From contig CAYOMD010000001.1 of NCBI GenBank assembly GCA_964404985.1, forward strand, positions 1 to 64,000: a DNA stretch of 64,000 nt. The letters are read 5' to 3'. Positions 42,739 through 51,781 of this stretch are shown in pieces. Positions within the stretch are counted from its first letter, which is position 1, and each line of letters opens with the position of its first letter. Under the pieces are notes generated by a model. That model did no database searches, was not told the origin of the DNA, and saw only the letters and a list, made by a program, of their open reading frames with translations. The DNA comes from Hankyongella sp964404985 (GTDB taxonomy: Bacteria; Pseudomonadota; Alphaproteobacteria; Sphingomonadales; Sphingomonadaceae). A program made the position numbers and the translations under genes.

Positions 42739-45336
42739 TTATCCCCCGAAGGTGCGTTGCCACCAGCCTTTGCGCGGCGGACCCGGGGGCGGTTCCTCGG
42801 CAACCGGCATGGCGTCCGTGTTCGCGGCGACGTCCGCCACAACAGTGTCTGCTGCCGGGTGCTCGACCGCTGCGAGGAGGACTTCGGCTGCGGCAGGTCC
42901 CGCCGGCATGGATTCGGCCGCCGGTCCTTCAGTCGCCTCGCTGCTCGCCTCTGTGGCGGCATCGGCAGCTTTGGCTGTCTTGCGCCGGGGTGCCGCGCGG
43001 CGCTTGGGCTTGGCCGTTGTGTCCTCAACAGGCGCAGGTTCTGCGTCGACTTCGGGCGAAGATACGGCTGCAGTGGTGTCAACCGCGGTATCTGCGCCAG
43101 CGTCCTGGTCGAGCGTGTCCGGCGCAGCATCCTCTGCCTTCTTGCGGCGCGGCGCGGCGCGGCGGCGCTTGGGCTTCTCGTCTGCCGGTTGCTCGGCCGC
43201 CTCGGCCAGCGGCACACTTTGCGTATCCGTATCCGCCCCCGCGTCCGCCAGGGCAGCGGTTGGCGCTATTTCTGCATCCAATCCCTCCGGTGCCGGGTCT
43301 CCGGTTTGTTGAACAGCGACTGCTGGCAGATCGCCACGTTCCCGGCGACCGCTGCGCCGCCGCCGCCGCCGCCGCCGCCGTTCGCCGCGCTCATCGGCTT
43401 CAGCCTGAGCATCGGCGGCGTCGATATCAGCAGGGTCGTGTTCGGCTGGCTCATCCTGCTCCTCACGGGCCTGAACCTGCACGTCGTCGCGAGTCCGCCG
43501 CCGCCGCCGCCGCCGTCGCCGTGTCCGGTCGCCACGATCCTCAGTTGACGCTGCGGCGCGCGCAGGTCGTTGTTCGTCGCGGTTTTCGTCCTCGTCGCCC
43601 TCTTCGCGTTCTTCCTCGTCCTCGTATTCTTCCTCTTCTTCTTCGACCAGATCGTCGTCCTCGTCGTCGTCGAGGGCAGGCAGCATTGCCTGTATCGGCA
43701 TTGCGACTGGCGGCGGTCCTGCGCGGTCGATTTCATAGCGCGGCATCAACAGGCCGTTTGCCGGCTCGATAGTGATCGAGACGCCGTAGCTCTGCTCAAT
43801 GAAGGTGAGTTCACCGCGCTTATGGTTGAGCAGGTAGATCGCGACATCGGTCGCGACCCGCACGGTGAGGATGCTGGCCTTGCCGCTCGCCGCTTCGTCC
43901 TCAAGGCCGCGCAGCACGTGTAGGGCTGCCGAGGATATAGTGCGGATGAAGCCCGCGCCCTCGCAGTGCGGGCACACTTCGGTCGAGGCTTCCAGCACCC
44001 CGGTGCGCAGCCTCTGGCGTGACATCTCCATGAGGCCGAATGAGGAGATGCGCCCGACCTGAATGCGGGCCCGGTCGGACTTCAGGGCTTCCTTCAGGCG
44101 ACGCTCGACCGCACGGACATTGTTGCGGTCTTCCATATCGATGAAGTCGATCACCACCAGACCGGCCAGATCGCGCAGCCGCAACTGGCGGGCAATTTCC
44201 TGGGCGGCCTCAAGATTGGTCTTGAGCGCGGTTTCCTCGATGTTGTGCTCGCGCGTCGCCCGACCAGAGTTGATATCGATCGAGATCAGTGCCTCGGTCG
44301 GGTTGATGACGATATAACCACCCGATTTCAGCTGCACGACCGGGGAATACATGCTCTCCAGTTGCGCCTCGACATGCGCCATGGCGAACAGGGGCATGGG
44401 GTCGCGGTAGATTTGCACTTTCCTGGCATGACTCGGCATCAACAGCCGCATGAAGTCCTTTGCAGCGCGGTAGCCCTGCTCGCCCTCGACGATGATCTCG
44501 TCGATCTCGCGGGAGTAGATGTCGCGGATCGCGCGCTTGATGAGACTTGAGTCCTCATAGATCATCGACGGCGCGCTCGAGCTGAGCGTCAGATCGCGGA
44601 TATCGTCCCAGAGCCGGGTCAGATAATCGAAATCGCGCTTGATTTCCGTCTTCGTGCGCTTGAGGCCTGCCGTGCGGATGATGCAGGCCATGCCGCCGGG
44701 CAGCTTCAGGTCCGCCATTATGGTCTTCAGCCGCCGCCGGTCAGTGGCGCTGGATATCTTCCGGCTGATCCCGCCGCCGTTGGTCGTGTTCGGCATCAGG
44801 ACGCAGTAACGGCCGGCCAGCGACAAATAGGTGGTGAGGGCGGCCCCTTTGCCGCCACGCTCTTCCTTCACCACCTGAACCAGCATGATCTGCCGCCGCT
44901 TGATCACTTCCTGGATCTTGTAGCGCCGGCGCATGTCCATGCGCTTCTTGCGCATGCTTTCGGCGGTGAAGTCATCGTTTTCGCCGACCTGGGTGACCGC
45001 GTCTTCGGACTCCTCGTCGTCAGCGTGGTCGTCGTGGTCGTGGTCGTGCAGACTTTGCTCTTCGCGCAGCAGCGCTTCGCGGTCCTGCAGCGGTACCTGA
45101 TAATAGTCAGGGTGGATTTCGCTGAAGGCGAGGAAGCCGTGGCGGTTGCCGCCGTAGTCGACGAAAGCGGCTTGCAGCGACGGCTCGACCCGTGTCACCT
45201 TGGCGAGGTAAATATTTCCCTTGAGTTGCTTGCGATCCGCAGCCTCGAAGTCGAAATCTTCAATCCGATTGCCCTTGACGACCGCGACCCGGGTTTCCTC
45301 CGGGTGGCGCGCATCGATCAACATGCGAGTTGTCAT
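42739..45336 (-). CDS. rne: Ribonuclease E/G
   Basis: The 865-residue endoribonuclease has the S1 domain (about 35-130) with an acidic, His/Asp-rich insertion (HDHDHDDHADDEE). The catalytic aspartates are in LISIDINSGR and VVIDFIDMEDR. The zinc-link CPHCEGAG (Cys455, Cys458) allows tetramer formation. The C-terminal 330 residues are a disordered scaffold with a Glu/Asp block, two poly-Arg blocks of about eight to ten residues and PKRRAAPRRK repeats, ending RKGWWQRTFGG; similar tails bind RNA and partner proteins in degradosomes. CAGGAG precedes the ATG. A 526-base divergent gap lies upstream. Confidence 0.95.
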   Translation of the reverse strand: MTTRMLIDARHPEETRVAVVKGNRIEDFDFEAADRKQLKGNIYLAKVTRVEPSLQAAFVDYGGNRHGFLAFSEIHPDYYQVPLQDREALLREEQSLHDHDHDDHADDEESEDAVTQVGENDDFTAESMRKKRMDMRRRYKIQEVIKRRQIMLVQVVKEERGGKGAALTTYLSLAGRYCVLMPNTTNGGGISRKISSATDRRRLKTIMADLKLPGGMACIIRTAGLKRTKTEIKRDFDYLTRLWDDIRDLTLSSSAPSMIYEDSSLIKRAIRDIYSREIDEIIVEGEQGYRAAKDFMRLLMPSHARKVQIYRDPMPLFAMAHVEAQLESMYSPVVQLKSGGYIVINPTEALISIDINSGRATREHNIEETALKTNLEAAQEIARQLRLRDLAGLVVIDFIDMEDRNNVRAVERRLKEALKSDRARIQVGRISSFGLMEMSRQRLRTGVLEASTEVCPHCEGAGFIRTISSAALHVLRGLEDEAASGKASILTVRVATDVAIYLLNHKRGELTFIEQSYGVSITIEPANGLLMPRYEIDRAGPPPVAMPIQAMLPALDDDEDDDLVEEEEEEYEDEEEREEGDEDENRDEQRPARAAASTEDRGDRTRRRRRRRRRTRDDVQVQAREEQDEPAEHDPADIDAADAQAEADERGERRRRRRRRRSGRRERGDLPAVAVQQTGDPAPEGLDAEIAPTAALADAGADTDTQSVPLAEAAEQPADEKPKRRRAAPRRKKAEDAAPDTLDQDAGADTAVDTTAAVSSPEVDAEPAPVEDTTAKPKRRAAPRRKTAKAADAATEASSEATEGPAAESMPAGPAAAEVLLAAVEHPAADTVVADVAANTDAMPVAEEPPPGPPRKGWWQRTFGG

Positions 45337-45862
45337 TCTTGTATCTCCTGGTCAGCGCGCGCATCCGGATCGATACACTCCGGCGGGCATGCGCACTGAA
45401 AACGCTGTTATTGAATGTCGCAGATGGCGGAGCCAGATCATGGCGTGCCGGCGTCATCGTCAGCCCAGCGCGCTTTAACCACGCAGGCATGGACACAGCG
45501 CAAGCCGAAGCGCGGCTTTCGCCTTGCGCTTTCATGCTTTCGCTCAACCCTGACATCACTCAAAACCCTTTTTGCGCCTCCGTCAGCAGCGTAATCGCTG
45601 GACCGGAATGCGCGTGGGCAGTGTCTGATTGTGGGCTTTAGCTCAACAGGAGCAGCGGTACGCCAACCCACAACAGGACAAAACATCTGCTAAATCGACT
45701 GCTAGCATCAAAAAAACCGCTTAACAACCCGCTGTGTGCATCGGGTGCCGGTTTCTCGAATCGTGGAAATTTCTTTGGTTAAGTGTTTGTCAAGGCGTTA
45801 ATGATTGAGTAATGCCTGTAAACGCATATGGTGAATGCTGGAAACTTGAGGGCGATCAGGCC
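45337..45862. other. Divergent intergenic region between rne and amiC (526 bases)
   Basis: It probably contains a long rne leader on the minus strand and the amiC promoter on the plus strand. Two open stretches exist (about 45330-45641 plus, 45438-45686 minus), but neither has a ribosome-binding site or recognisable protein character. Part of the gap (45780-45862) might code if the 45812 ATG is used for amiC. Confidence 0.5.
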
Positions 45863-47287
45863 ATGATCGGGCAAATGTCGTGCAAAAGGAATGGCGGCGC
45901 GTTATCGCGCACGGGCATTTTGTGCGTGGCCGTTCTGTGCGCCGCGATACTGTCGACGCTTTGTGCAGGTGCGCCTGCCATGGCCGCAGACCTTGCAGGC
46001 ATCGCCGTGCAAACCCACGACGAGAAGACCCAGGTCATCCTCGCGTTCAAGGATGCAGATACAGCGCTGACGGCCAGCCAGTTCTTCATGGCGGACCCGG
46101 GCCGCATCGTCATGGACTTCAAGGGCACGACCTTGCGCGCCGGCCCTGCGGAAGGCGCAAGCGTGCTCGTCAGTGGTGTGCGCGCCAGCCAGTTCTCCCC
46201 TAACGCCAGCCGGGTGGTGGTCGATCTTGCGCAGACGGCTGCAATTGAAAGTGCGGCCTGGACTGCCGATGGTCAGCTTGTCATCACGTTGGCGCAGACA
46301 GGCGAGAAAGCTTTTGCGGCAGCCGTGCGTGCTGGTCGCAAGCCGATCGCACGCCTTGAGCCACAGACAGCCAGCCAAACCCCGGATACCGCCAGACCTG
46401 TCGAGGTGGCAGGGCTGCCTGATACCAAGTCGCCGGGTGCCGAACCTGATGACGCAAAGCCTGGAGACCTCAAGCAGGCGGATGCAAAGACAATGGCCAC
46501 CAAGCCGGATGAGGCCAGGCCCCAGAAGGCTAAAGTGGCAAAGGCAACGCCGCAGCCGCGCGTCAGTCGTATCGCCGGGCGCAAGCCGGTCGTCGTGATT
46601 GATGCCGGACATGGTGGCGCCGACCCTGGCGCGCCGAGCGTACTGGAGGGCAAGACGGAAAAGACCGTCACCCTGGAAATTGCAAAAGCGATCAAGGCAG
46701 AGCTGGAACGCAGCGGGCAAATCAAAGCCGTTCTGACCCGCGACAAGGATGTCTTCATTCCGCTTCAGGAGCGGGTGGCCGTCGCGCGCAAGCTGAAGGC
46801 GGACCTGTTCATCTCAGTTCACGCGGACTCGATTGCCAACCCCGATATCCGCGGGGCGACGGTCTACACCTTGTCCGAGAAGGCGTCCGACCGCGAGGCC
46901 GAGCGCCTGGCCGCCAAGGAGAACCGTGCCGACATGATCGCCGGCATCAGTTTTGACACCCGCACACCGGACGTGGCCGATATTCTGCTGTCCCTGATGC
47001 AGCGCGAGACCATGAATTATTCGGCCGAGTTTGCGGCCACCGCCGTCGATACCATGGCGGATGACATTTTCTTTCGCACCAATCATCACCGCTTCGCAGG
47101 CTTCATGGTACTGAAAGCCCCGGACATCCCTTCGGTCCTGCTGGAAACCGGATACATGTCCAATCTTGAGGACTCGAAATTCCTGTTCTCGCCGGACGGG
47201 CAGAAGAAGATCGCACGCGGCGTGCGCGCGGCAGTCGAGCGCTATTTTGCGCGCCGCACAGGTAAGGCAACCGCCAGCGTCAGGTGA
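45863..47287 (+). CDS. amiC: N-acetylmuramoyl-L-alanine amidase (AmiC-type)
   Basis: The 474-residue exported protein has a signal peptide (about 15-41), an AMIN domain (about 45-140: IVMDFKGTTL, SRVVVDLAQT) that directs it to the septum, a charged linker and a C-terminal Amidase_3 domain. Zinc ligands are His250 in VIDAGHGGADPG, Glu266 in GKTEKT and His320 in SVHADS. It splits daughter-cell peptidoglycan. The start is uncertain: ATG 45863 has GAGGG ten bases upstream; ATG 45812 gives 17 more residues but no ribosome-binding site. Confidence 0.9.
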   Translation: MIGQMSCKRNGGALSRTGILCVAVLCAAILSTLCAGAPAMAADLAGIAVQTHDEKTQVILAFKDADTALTASQFFMADPGRIVMDFKGTTLRAGPAEGASVLVSGVRASQFSPNASRVVVDLAQTAAIESAAWTADGQLVITLAQTGEKAFAAAVRAGRKPIARLEPQTASQTPDTARPVEVAGLPDTKSPGAEPDDAKPGDLKQADAKTMATKPDEARPQKAKVAKATPQPRVSRIAGRKPVVVIDAGHGGADPGAPSVLEGKTEKTVTLEIAKAIKAELERSGQIKAVLTRDKDVFIPLQERVAVARKLKADLFISVHADSIANPDIRGATVYTLSEKASDREAERLAAKENRADMIAGISFDTRTPDVADILLSLMQRETMNYSAEFAATAVDTMADDIFFRTNHHRFAGFMVLKAPDIPSVLLETGYMSNLEDSKFLFSPDGQKKIARGVRAAVERYFARRTGKATASVR

Positions 47288-47504
47288 GGCGTGCCCTATC
47301 CGGGGTAGTGTCTCAATATGATAATCGCCCGCTCATCCTGAGCTGGAGGAGGGGATGAGCGGCTCGTGGTTCGTCCAAGCTCACACGAGCGGATTTTCAA
47401 GCTGACCCGCTACCCTATGCGGTGAAGTCTTGCCGTAGGTCGGCTTGATCGCGTAAGCGGGTCGCCAAGCGGCCGACGCAAATGGCCGGTTCGGGAGCCT
47501 GGAA

Positions 47505-49964
47505 TTGAACGAAAACCGGAAAGCCCCGCGCGCCGGGCGGCGCGGATGGCCTTGGGTCGCCCTGAGAGTGCTTGCGATTTTCGGCATCGGCATCGGTGCC
47601 ATGGTTGCCCTGCTGGCCCTGGTCTACTGGCAGTTGGGCCGCGATCTGCCGGATGCCAAGACACTTGCCGAGTACCGGCCGCCGCTGCCGACCACCATCG
47701 TCAGCAAGGACGGCGAGATCCTCACGCTGTTCGCCCGTCAGCGCCGCATCTACACCAGCATCGAGGACGTACCCCCGCAGGTCATCCAGGCGTTTATTTC
47801 GGCGGAAGACAAGACATTCTTCGAGCATTCGGGCCTCGATTACCCCGGCATCGCCAAGGCGGCGTTCAATCTGGCGCGCATCAAACTGACCGGCAGCAGC
47901 AAGCGACCGGCAGGGGCCTCCACCATCACCCAGCAGGTAGCGCAGGGCATCCTGCTTGGGCGCAAGTTCAGCTACACCCGCAAGATCCGTGACATGATTT
48001 TGGCGCGGCGCATCGAGCAGGCACTGCCCAAGCAGCGTATTCTCGAGCTGTATCTCAATCAGATCTTCATGGGCCGGAACAGCTACGGGGTCACCGCCGC
48101 CTCGTTTGCCTATTTCAACCGTCCGCTCAATGAGTTGACCCTGCCGGAGGTGGCGTTTCTGGCGGCGCTCCCCAAGGGACCGAGCCTCTATAATCCGGTC
48201 AGGCGCAAGGCGCTCACCATCGAGCGCCGCAACTATGTCCTCGATCAGATGGCGGCCAACGGCCATATCAGCGCGCGTGAGCGCGATGCCGCAAAAGCCA
48301 GCGATCTGGTGGTCAGCATCCCGCGCCTGCAACGGGTCAACCGGCTCGATACCTATTATCTAGAGGATATCCGCCGCCGCCTGATCGACCAGTTCGGTGA
48401 GGAGCGGGTCTATAACGGTGGCCTTTGGGTCTACACCACCATCGATTTCGGCCTGCAGCGCGCCGCAGAGCGCGCCATGCGCCGGGCGCTCCTGAGTTTT
48501 GATCGCGGCAAGGACTGGAACGGACCGGAGGCGCAGATCGATCCGGGTGAGGGCTGGCAGCGACGGCTGACCACGCTGGACCAGGACGCCGCACAGCAAC
48601 TGAAGACACCGAAATCGGCCGGGACGCCGCGCGATCTGCCATACTGGCCGCTGGCGATGGTGACATCGAACGCGCGCGGCATCCTACGCATCGGCTTCTC
48701 CAACGGGTTGACCGGCGTCATCCAGCCGGGCAGTGCGCTGCGCCGCCTGAACGGCGAGACGGCGCTCAGGCTACTCAAGCCGGGTGATGTCGTACCGGTC
48801 GAGCCGGTCAATCTGGCGGCAGGGCAATATGTGCTGCGCCAGATCCCGAAGATTTCCGGCGGCTTTGTCGCGCAGGACCCGCAGACCGGGCATATCCTCG
48901 CGCTGGTGGGCGGGTTTGATGCGCGCCGATCCGCCTTCAACCGTGCGACCCAGGCGATGCGGCAACCGGGGTCCGCCTTCAAGCCGTTCGTCTATGCCGT
49001 CGGGCTGGATAACGGCTACACCCCGGCGTCGCTGATCGTCGACGGGCCGTTCTGCGTGAACCAGGGCGTCAAGCTCGGCACCAAATGCTTCCGCAACTTC
49101 GATGGCCGCATTTCCGGCGCCCGGACCCTGCGCGATGCACTGGAGAAGTCCCGTAACCTGGTAACTGTGCGTCTGGCGCATACGGTCGGCATGCAGAAAG
49201 TCGCTGATTACGCCAAGAATCTTGGCATCGTCGATGGCATGCGCCCGCTGCTCGCCAATGCGCTGGGTGCGGGTGAAACCACGGTCGAGCGGCTGGTCAA
49301 CGCCTATGCAACGCTCGGCAATGGCGGCGTGCGCCTGCAGCCGACCACGATCGACCGGGTCGAGGATGCCTCGGGCGCTGTCATCTACCGCTCCGATGAT
49401 CGCACCTGCGGTCAGTGCAATGCGCGGGACTGGAGCGGCGAACCGATGCCGACGCCGACCGAGACGCGCCCGCAGGTGGCCGACCCGCGCACCGCCTACC
49501 AGATCGTGCATATGCTGGAAGGCGTGGTCGAGCGCGGCACCGCGACCCGCCTGCGCTATCTGGACCGGCCCCTTGCCGGCAAGACCGGCACCACGAACGA
49601 GGCAACCAACGTCTGGTATGTCGGCATGACGCCCTATCTGGTCGCCGGGCTCTACCTTGGGTACGATACGCCGACGCCGCTCGGTGGCTGGGCGCAGGGT
49701 GGTACGGTCGCGGCCCCGGTCTGGGGGGAGTTCGCCGATGTGGCGTTGAAGAACGAACCGAAGACGCCTTTCCGGTCCGCACCGGGTGTGCGCATGGTGC
49801 GTGTCGAGCGTCGCAGCGGTCGCATTGTGCAATACGATGGTCCGGGTGTCATCTGGGAAGCTTTCAAACCCGGCAATGAGCCGCGCACCGATTTGCAGCC
49901 GACCAAGCCGCTTTATGTCCAATCGGATGCGGACTTCGCGAACGAGACCGGCGGCGTTTACTAA
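47505..49964 (+). CDS. mrcA: Penicillin-binding protein 1A (bifunctional)
   Basis: The 819-residue class A PBP starts at TTG with GGGAG at good spacing. A short cytoplasmic tail and one membrane helix (about 20-43) are followed by the transglycosylase domain (EDKTFFEHSGLDYPGI, GASTITQQVAQG) and the transpeptidase domain with Ser490-x-x-Lys493 (QPGSAFKPF) and LAGKTGTTN. An OB-like insert sits between them (about 290-470). It makes and crosslinks peptidoglycan. It follows amiC on the same strand. Confidence 0.95.
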   Translation: MNENRKAPRAGRRGWPWVALRVLAIFGIGIGAMVALLALVYWQLGRDLPDAKTLAEYRPPLPTTIVSKDGEILTLFARQRRIYTSIEDVPPQVIQAFISAEDKTFFEHSGLDYPGIAKAAFNLARIKLTGSSKRPAGASTITQQVAQGILLGRKFSYTRKIRDMILARRIEQALPKQRILELYLNQIFMGRNSYGVTAASFAYFNRPLNELTLPEVAFLAALPKGPSLYNPVRRKALTIERRNYVLDQMAANGHISARERDAAKASDLVVSIPRLQRVNRLDTYYLEDIRRRLIDQFGEERVYNGGLWVYTTIDFGLQRAAERAMRRALLSFDRGKDWNGPEAQIDPGEGWQRRLTTLDQDAAQQLKTPKSAGTPRDLPYWPLAMVTSNARGILRIGFSNGLTGVIQPGSALRRLNGETALRLLKPGDVVPVEPVNLAAGQYVLRQIPKISGGFVAQDPQTGHILALVGGFDARRSAFNRATQAMRQPGSAFKPFVYAVGLDNGYTPASLIVDGPFCVNQGVKLGTKCFRNFDGRISGARTLRDALEKSRNLVTVRLAHTVGMQKVADYAKNLGIVDGMRPLLANALGAGETTVERLVNAYATLGNGGVRLQPTTIDRVEDASGAVIYRSDDRTCGQCNARDWSGEPMPTPTETRPQVADPRTAYQIVHMLEGVVERGTATRLRYLDRPLAGKTGTTNEATNVWYVGMTPYLVAGLYLGYDTPTPLGGWAQGGTVAAPVWGEFADVALKNEPKTPFRSAPGVRMVRVERRSGRIVQYDGPGVIWEAFKPGNEPRTDLQPTKPLYVQSDADFANETGGVY

Positions 49965-49982
49965 ATTGGTGGGGAGGCAGGA

Positions 49983-50483
49983 ATGAAGAGACTCATGGCG
50001 ATGGCCTGTGCGGCTGTATTGGTCGCCTGCTCGGGGGAGGGAACTCCGCAATCGGCGATTCCGGGTGCCTGCGACCTGCTGCGTGAAATCGACACCGCGA
50101 AAATTGTGGGCCAGCCGCTCAAGTTCATCAGCAACGTGGCGCGCGAGGACGAGAACGTTCAGCTCTCAGATTGCAGCAGCCTGACCGCTGACAGCACGAC
50201 TCCGGTGCATATCCTTGTACGCGTGCAGCGGAACGATAAATTCCTGAAGCCTGCCACCGAGCAGCGGGACCTCCAGATCGCCAGCCTGAAGTCGCTGTAT
50301 CAGGAGGCGCTGACAACCGAGCCGATCGAAATTGCCGACGCCGGCCTCTGGGTTCCGTCCTTGCGCCAGTTGATGGTCTGGCATCAGGGCGGACGTGTCA
50401 TGACCATTGTCACGGCCACAAGCGACGATCCGCGCGCGCTGACCGAGAAAACTGCCCGGGCCATCGTCGCCCGTTACCCGTAA
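49983..50483 (+). CDS. Small lipoprotein of unknown function
   Basis: The 166-residue protein has a lipoprotein signal peptide (MKRLMAMACAAVLVACSG; Cys16 would be lipidated). I recognise no family. Two cysteines (in PGACDLLREI and LSDCSSL) may form a disulfide. AGGCAGG precedes the ATG, 18 bases after the PBP1A gene and 32 before prfB, so it may be cotranscribed with PBP1A. An envelope role is inferred only from the signal and the neighbour. Confidence 0.7.
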   Translation: MKRLMAMACAAVLVACSGEGTPQSAIPGACDLLREIDTAKIVGQPLKFISNVAREDENVQLSDCSSLTADSTTPVHILVRVQRNDKFLKPATEQRDLQIASLKSLYQEALTTEPIEIADAGLWVPSLRQLMVWHQGGRVMTIVTATSDDPRALTEKTARAIVARYP

Positions 50484-50515
50484 ACTGAATGCTGTCCTGA
50501 TCCGGAGATAACCGC

Positions 50516-51644
50516 ATGCGTGCCGAAGCCGAACATCACGTCGCCCAGATCCGCGATGCCCTCTCGCTGCTGCGGAGGTTTCTTTGACTGGGACAAGGCA
50601 CTGAAACGCCTGGCAGAACTGGATGCCAAGGCGGAAGACCCGACACTGTGGGATAACCCACGGCAGGCACAGGAGCTGATGCGCGAGCGCCGCAGGCTGG
50701 ACGAGGCGGTTTCTGCCACCCGCGCGATCGAGCGCGAACTGCTGGATACTGTCGAGTTGATCGGACTTGCCGAGGCGGAAGGCGACGAGGACCTGGCGAC
50801 GGAAGGGGTTGCGAGCCTGGAAGGGCTGGCAAAGCGGGCAGAGCGCGACAAGGTGGCCGCACTGCTCTCGGGCGAGGCGGACGCGAACGATACCTACATC
50901 GAAATCAACGCCGGGGCTGGCGGTACGGAAAGCCAGGACTGGGCGGAAATCCTCGAGCGCATGTACATCCGCTGGGGCGAACGGCGGCGCTACAAGGTCG
51001 AGATCATCGACAGCCACGCCGGAGAACAGGCGGGTATCAAGTCTGCGACCCTGCTGCTGAAAGGCGAGAATGCTTACGGCTGGGCGAAGACCGAGTCCGG
51101 TGTGCACCGGCTGGTGCGCATCTCGCCGTTCGACTCGAACGCGCGCCGCCACACCAGTTTCGCCAGTGTCTGGGTCTATCCTGTGGTTGACGACGAGATC
51201 AACATCGAGGTTCTTGAGAAAGACCTCAAGATCGATACCTACCGTGCATCCGGTGCCGGCGGCCAGCACGTCAATACCACTGATTCGGCGGTGCGGATCA
51301 CCCACATGCCGACTGGAATCGTCGTCGCCTGCCAGAATGAACGCTCCCAGCACAAAAATCGTGCAACCGCGATGAAGATGCTCAAGGCCCGGCTGTACGA
51401 GCAGGAACTGCAAAAGCGCGAGGCGGAAGCCAGCGCGGTCAACGCCACCAAGACCGACATCGGCTGGGGGCACCAGATCCGCTCCTATGTGATGCAACCC
51501 TATCAGTTGGTGAAGGATTTGCGCACCGGCGTGACCTCGACCCAGCCGAGCGACGTGATCGACGGCGACCTGGATGCCTTCATGGCGGCGGCATTATCGC
51601 AGCGCGTGACCGGGGAGCGCGTCGACGTGGAGGACGTCGATTAA
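50516..51644 (+). CDS. prfB: Peptide chain release factor 2 (programmed +1 frameshift)
   Basis: The true start is ATG 50516 (MRAEAEHHVAQIRDALSLLR), with GGAG at good spacing. After 23 codons there is an in-frame TGA (50585-50587). A +1 shift at CTT-TGA-C puts translation on DWDKALKRLAEL and on to the end at 51644, giving 375 residues. The tripeptide SPF (203-205) recognises UGA/UAA and GGQ (248-250) triggers hydrolysis. The frameshift lets low RF2 levels raise RF2 synthesis, as in Escherichia coli. Gene callers that ignore the shift report a wrong N-terminus. Confidence 0.95.
50573..50588 (+). other. Programmed +1 frameshift signal of prfB
   Basis: CGGAGG (internal Shine-Dalgarno) is followed by TTT and then CTT TGA C. 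Spacing of three bases between the Shine-Dalgarno and CTT is the same as in the E. coli site (AGGGGG TAT CTT TGAC). The reading frame after the shift starts with GAC at 50586. Confidence 0.95.
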
Positions 51645-51781
51645 CGGTTCAGTAAGCCGGTTTCCGCCGCATTAATCCTGCGGCTTAAAGCTCGGTTTAG
51701 CATTCCTCCCATACTCTGCAGCCATGCCGGATCAGCCGAAACAGGCGGGCGGCCAGACCAACACTGGCGGGTGTAGCAGAG

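Noticed and set aside
43352..43383. CCG/GCC trinucleotide run as a microsatellite or repeat array
   Set aside because: It encodes the poly-Arg blocks of the RNase E tail and is explained as low-complexity coding sequence.
45330..45641. Possible small gene between rne and amiC
   Set aside because: No ribosome-binding site, atypical protein composition and overlap with the rne start and leader.
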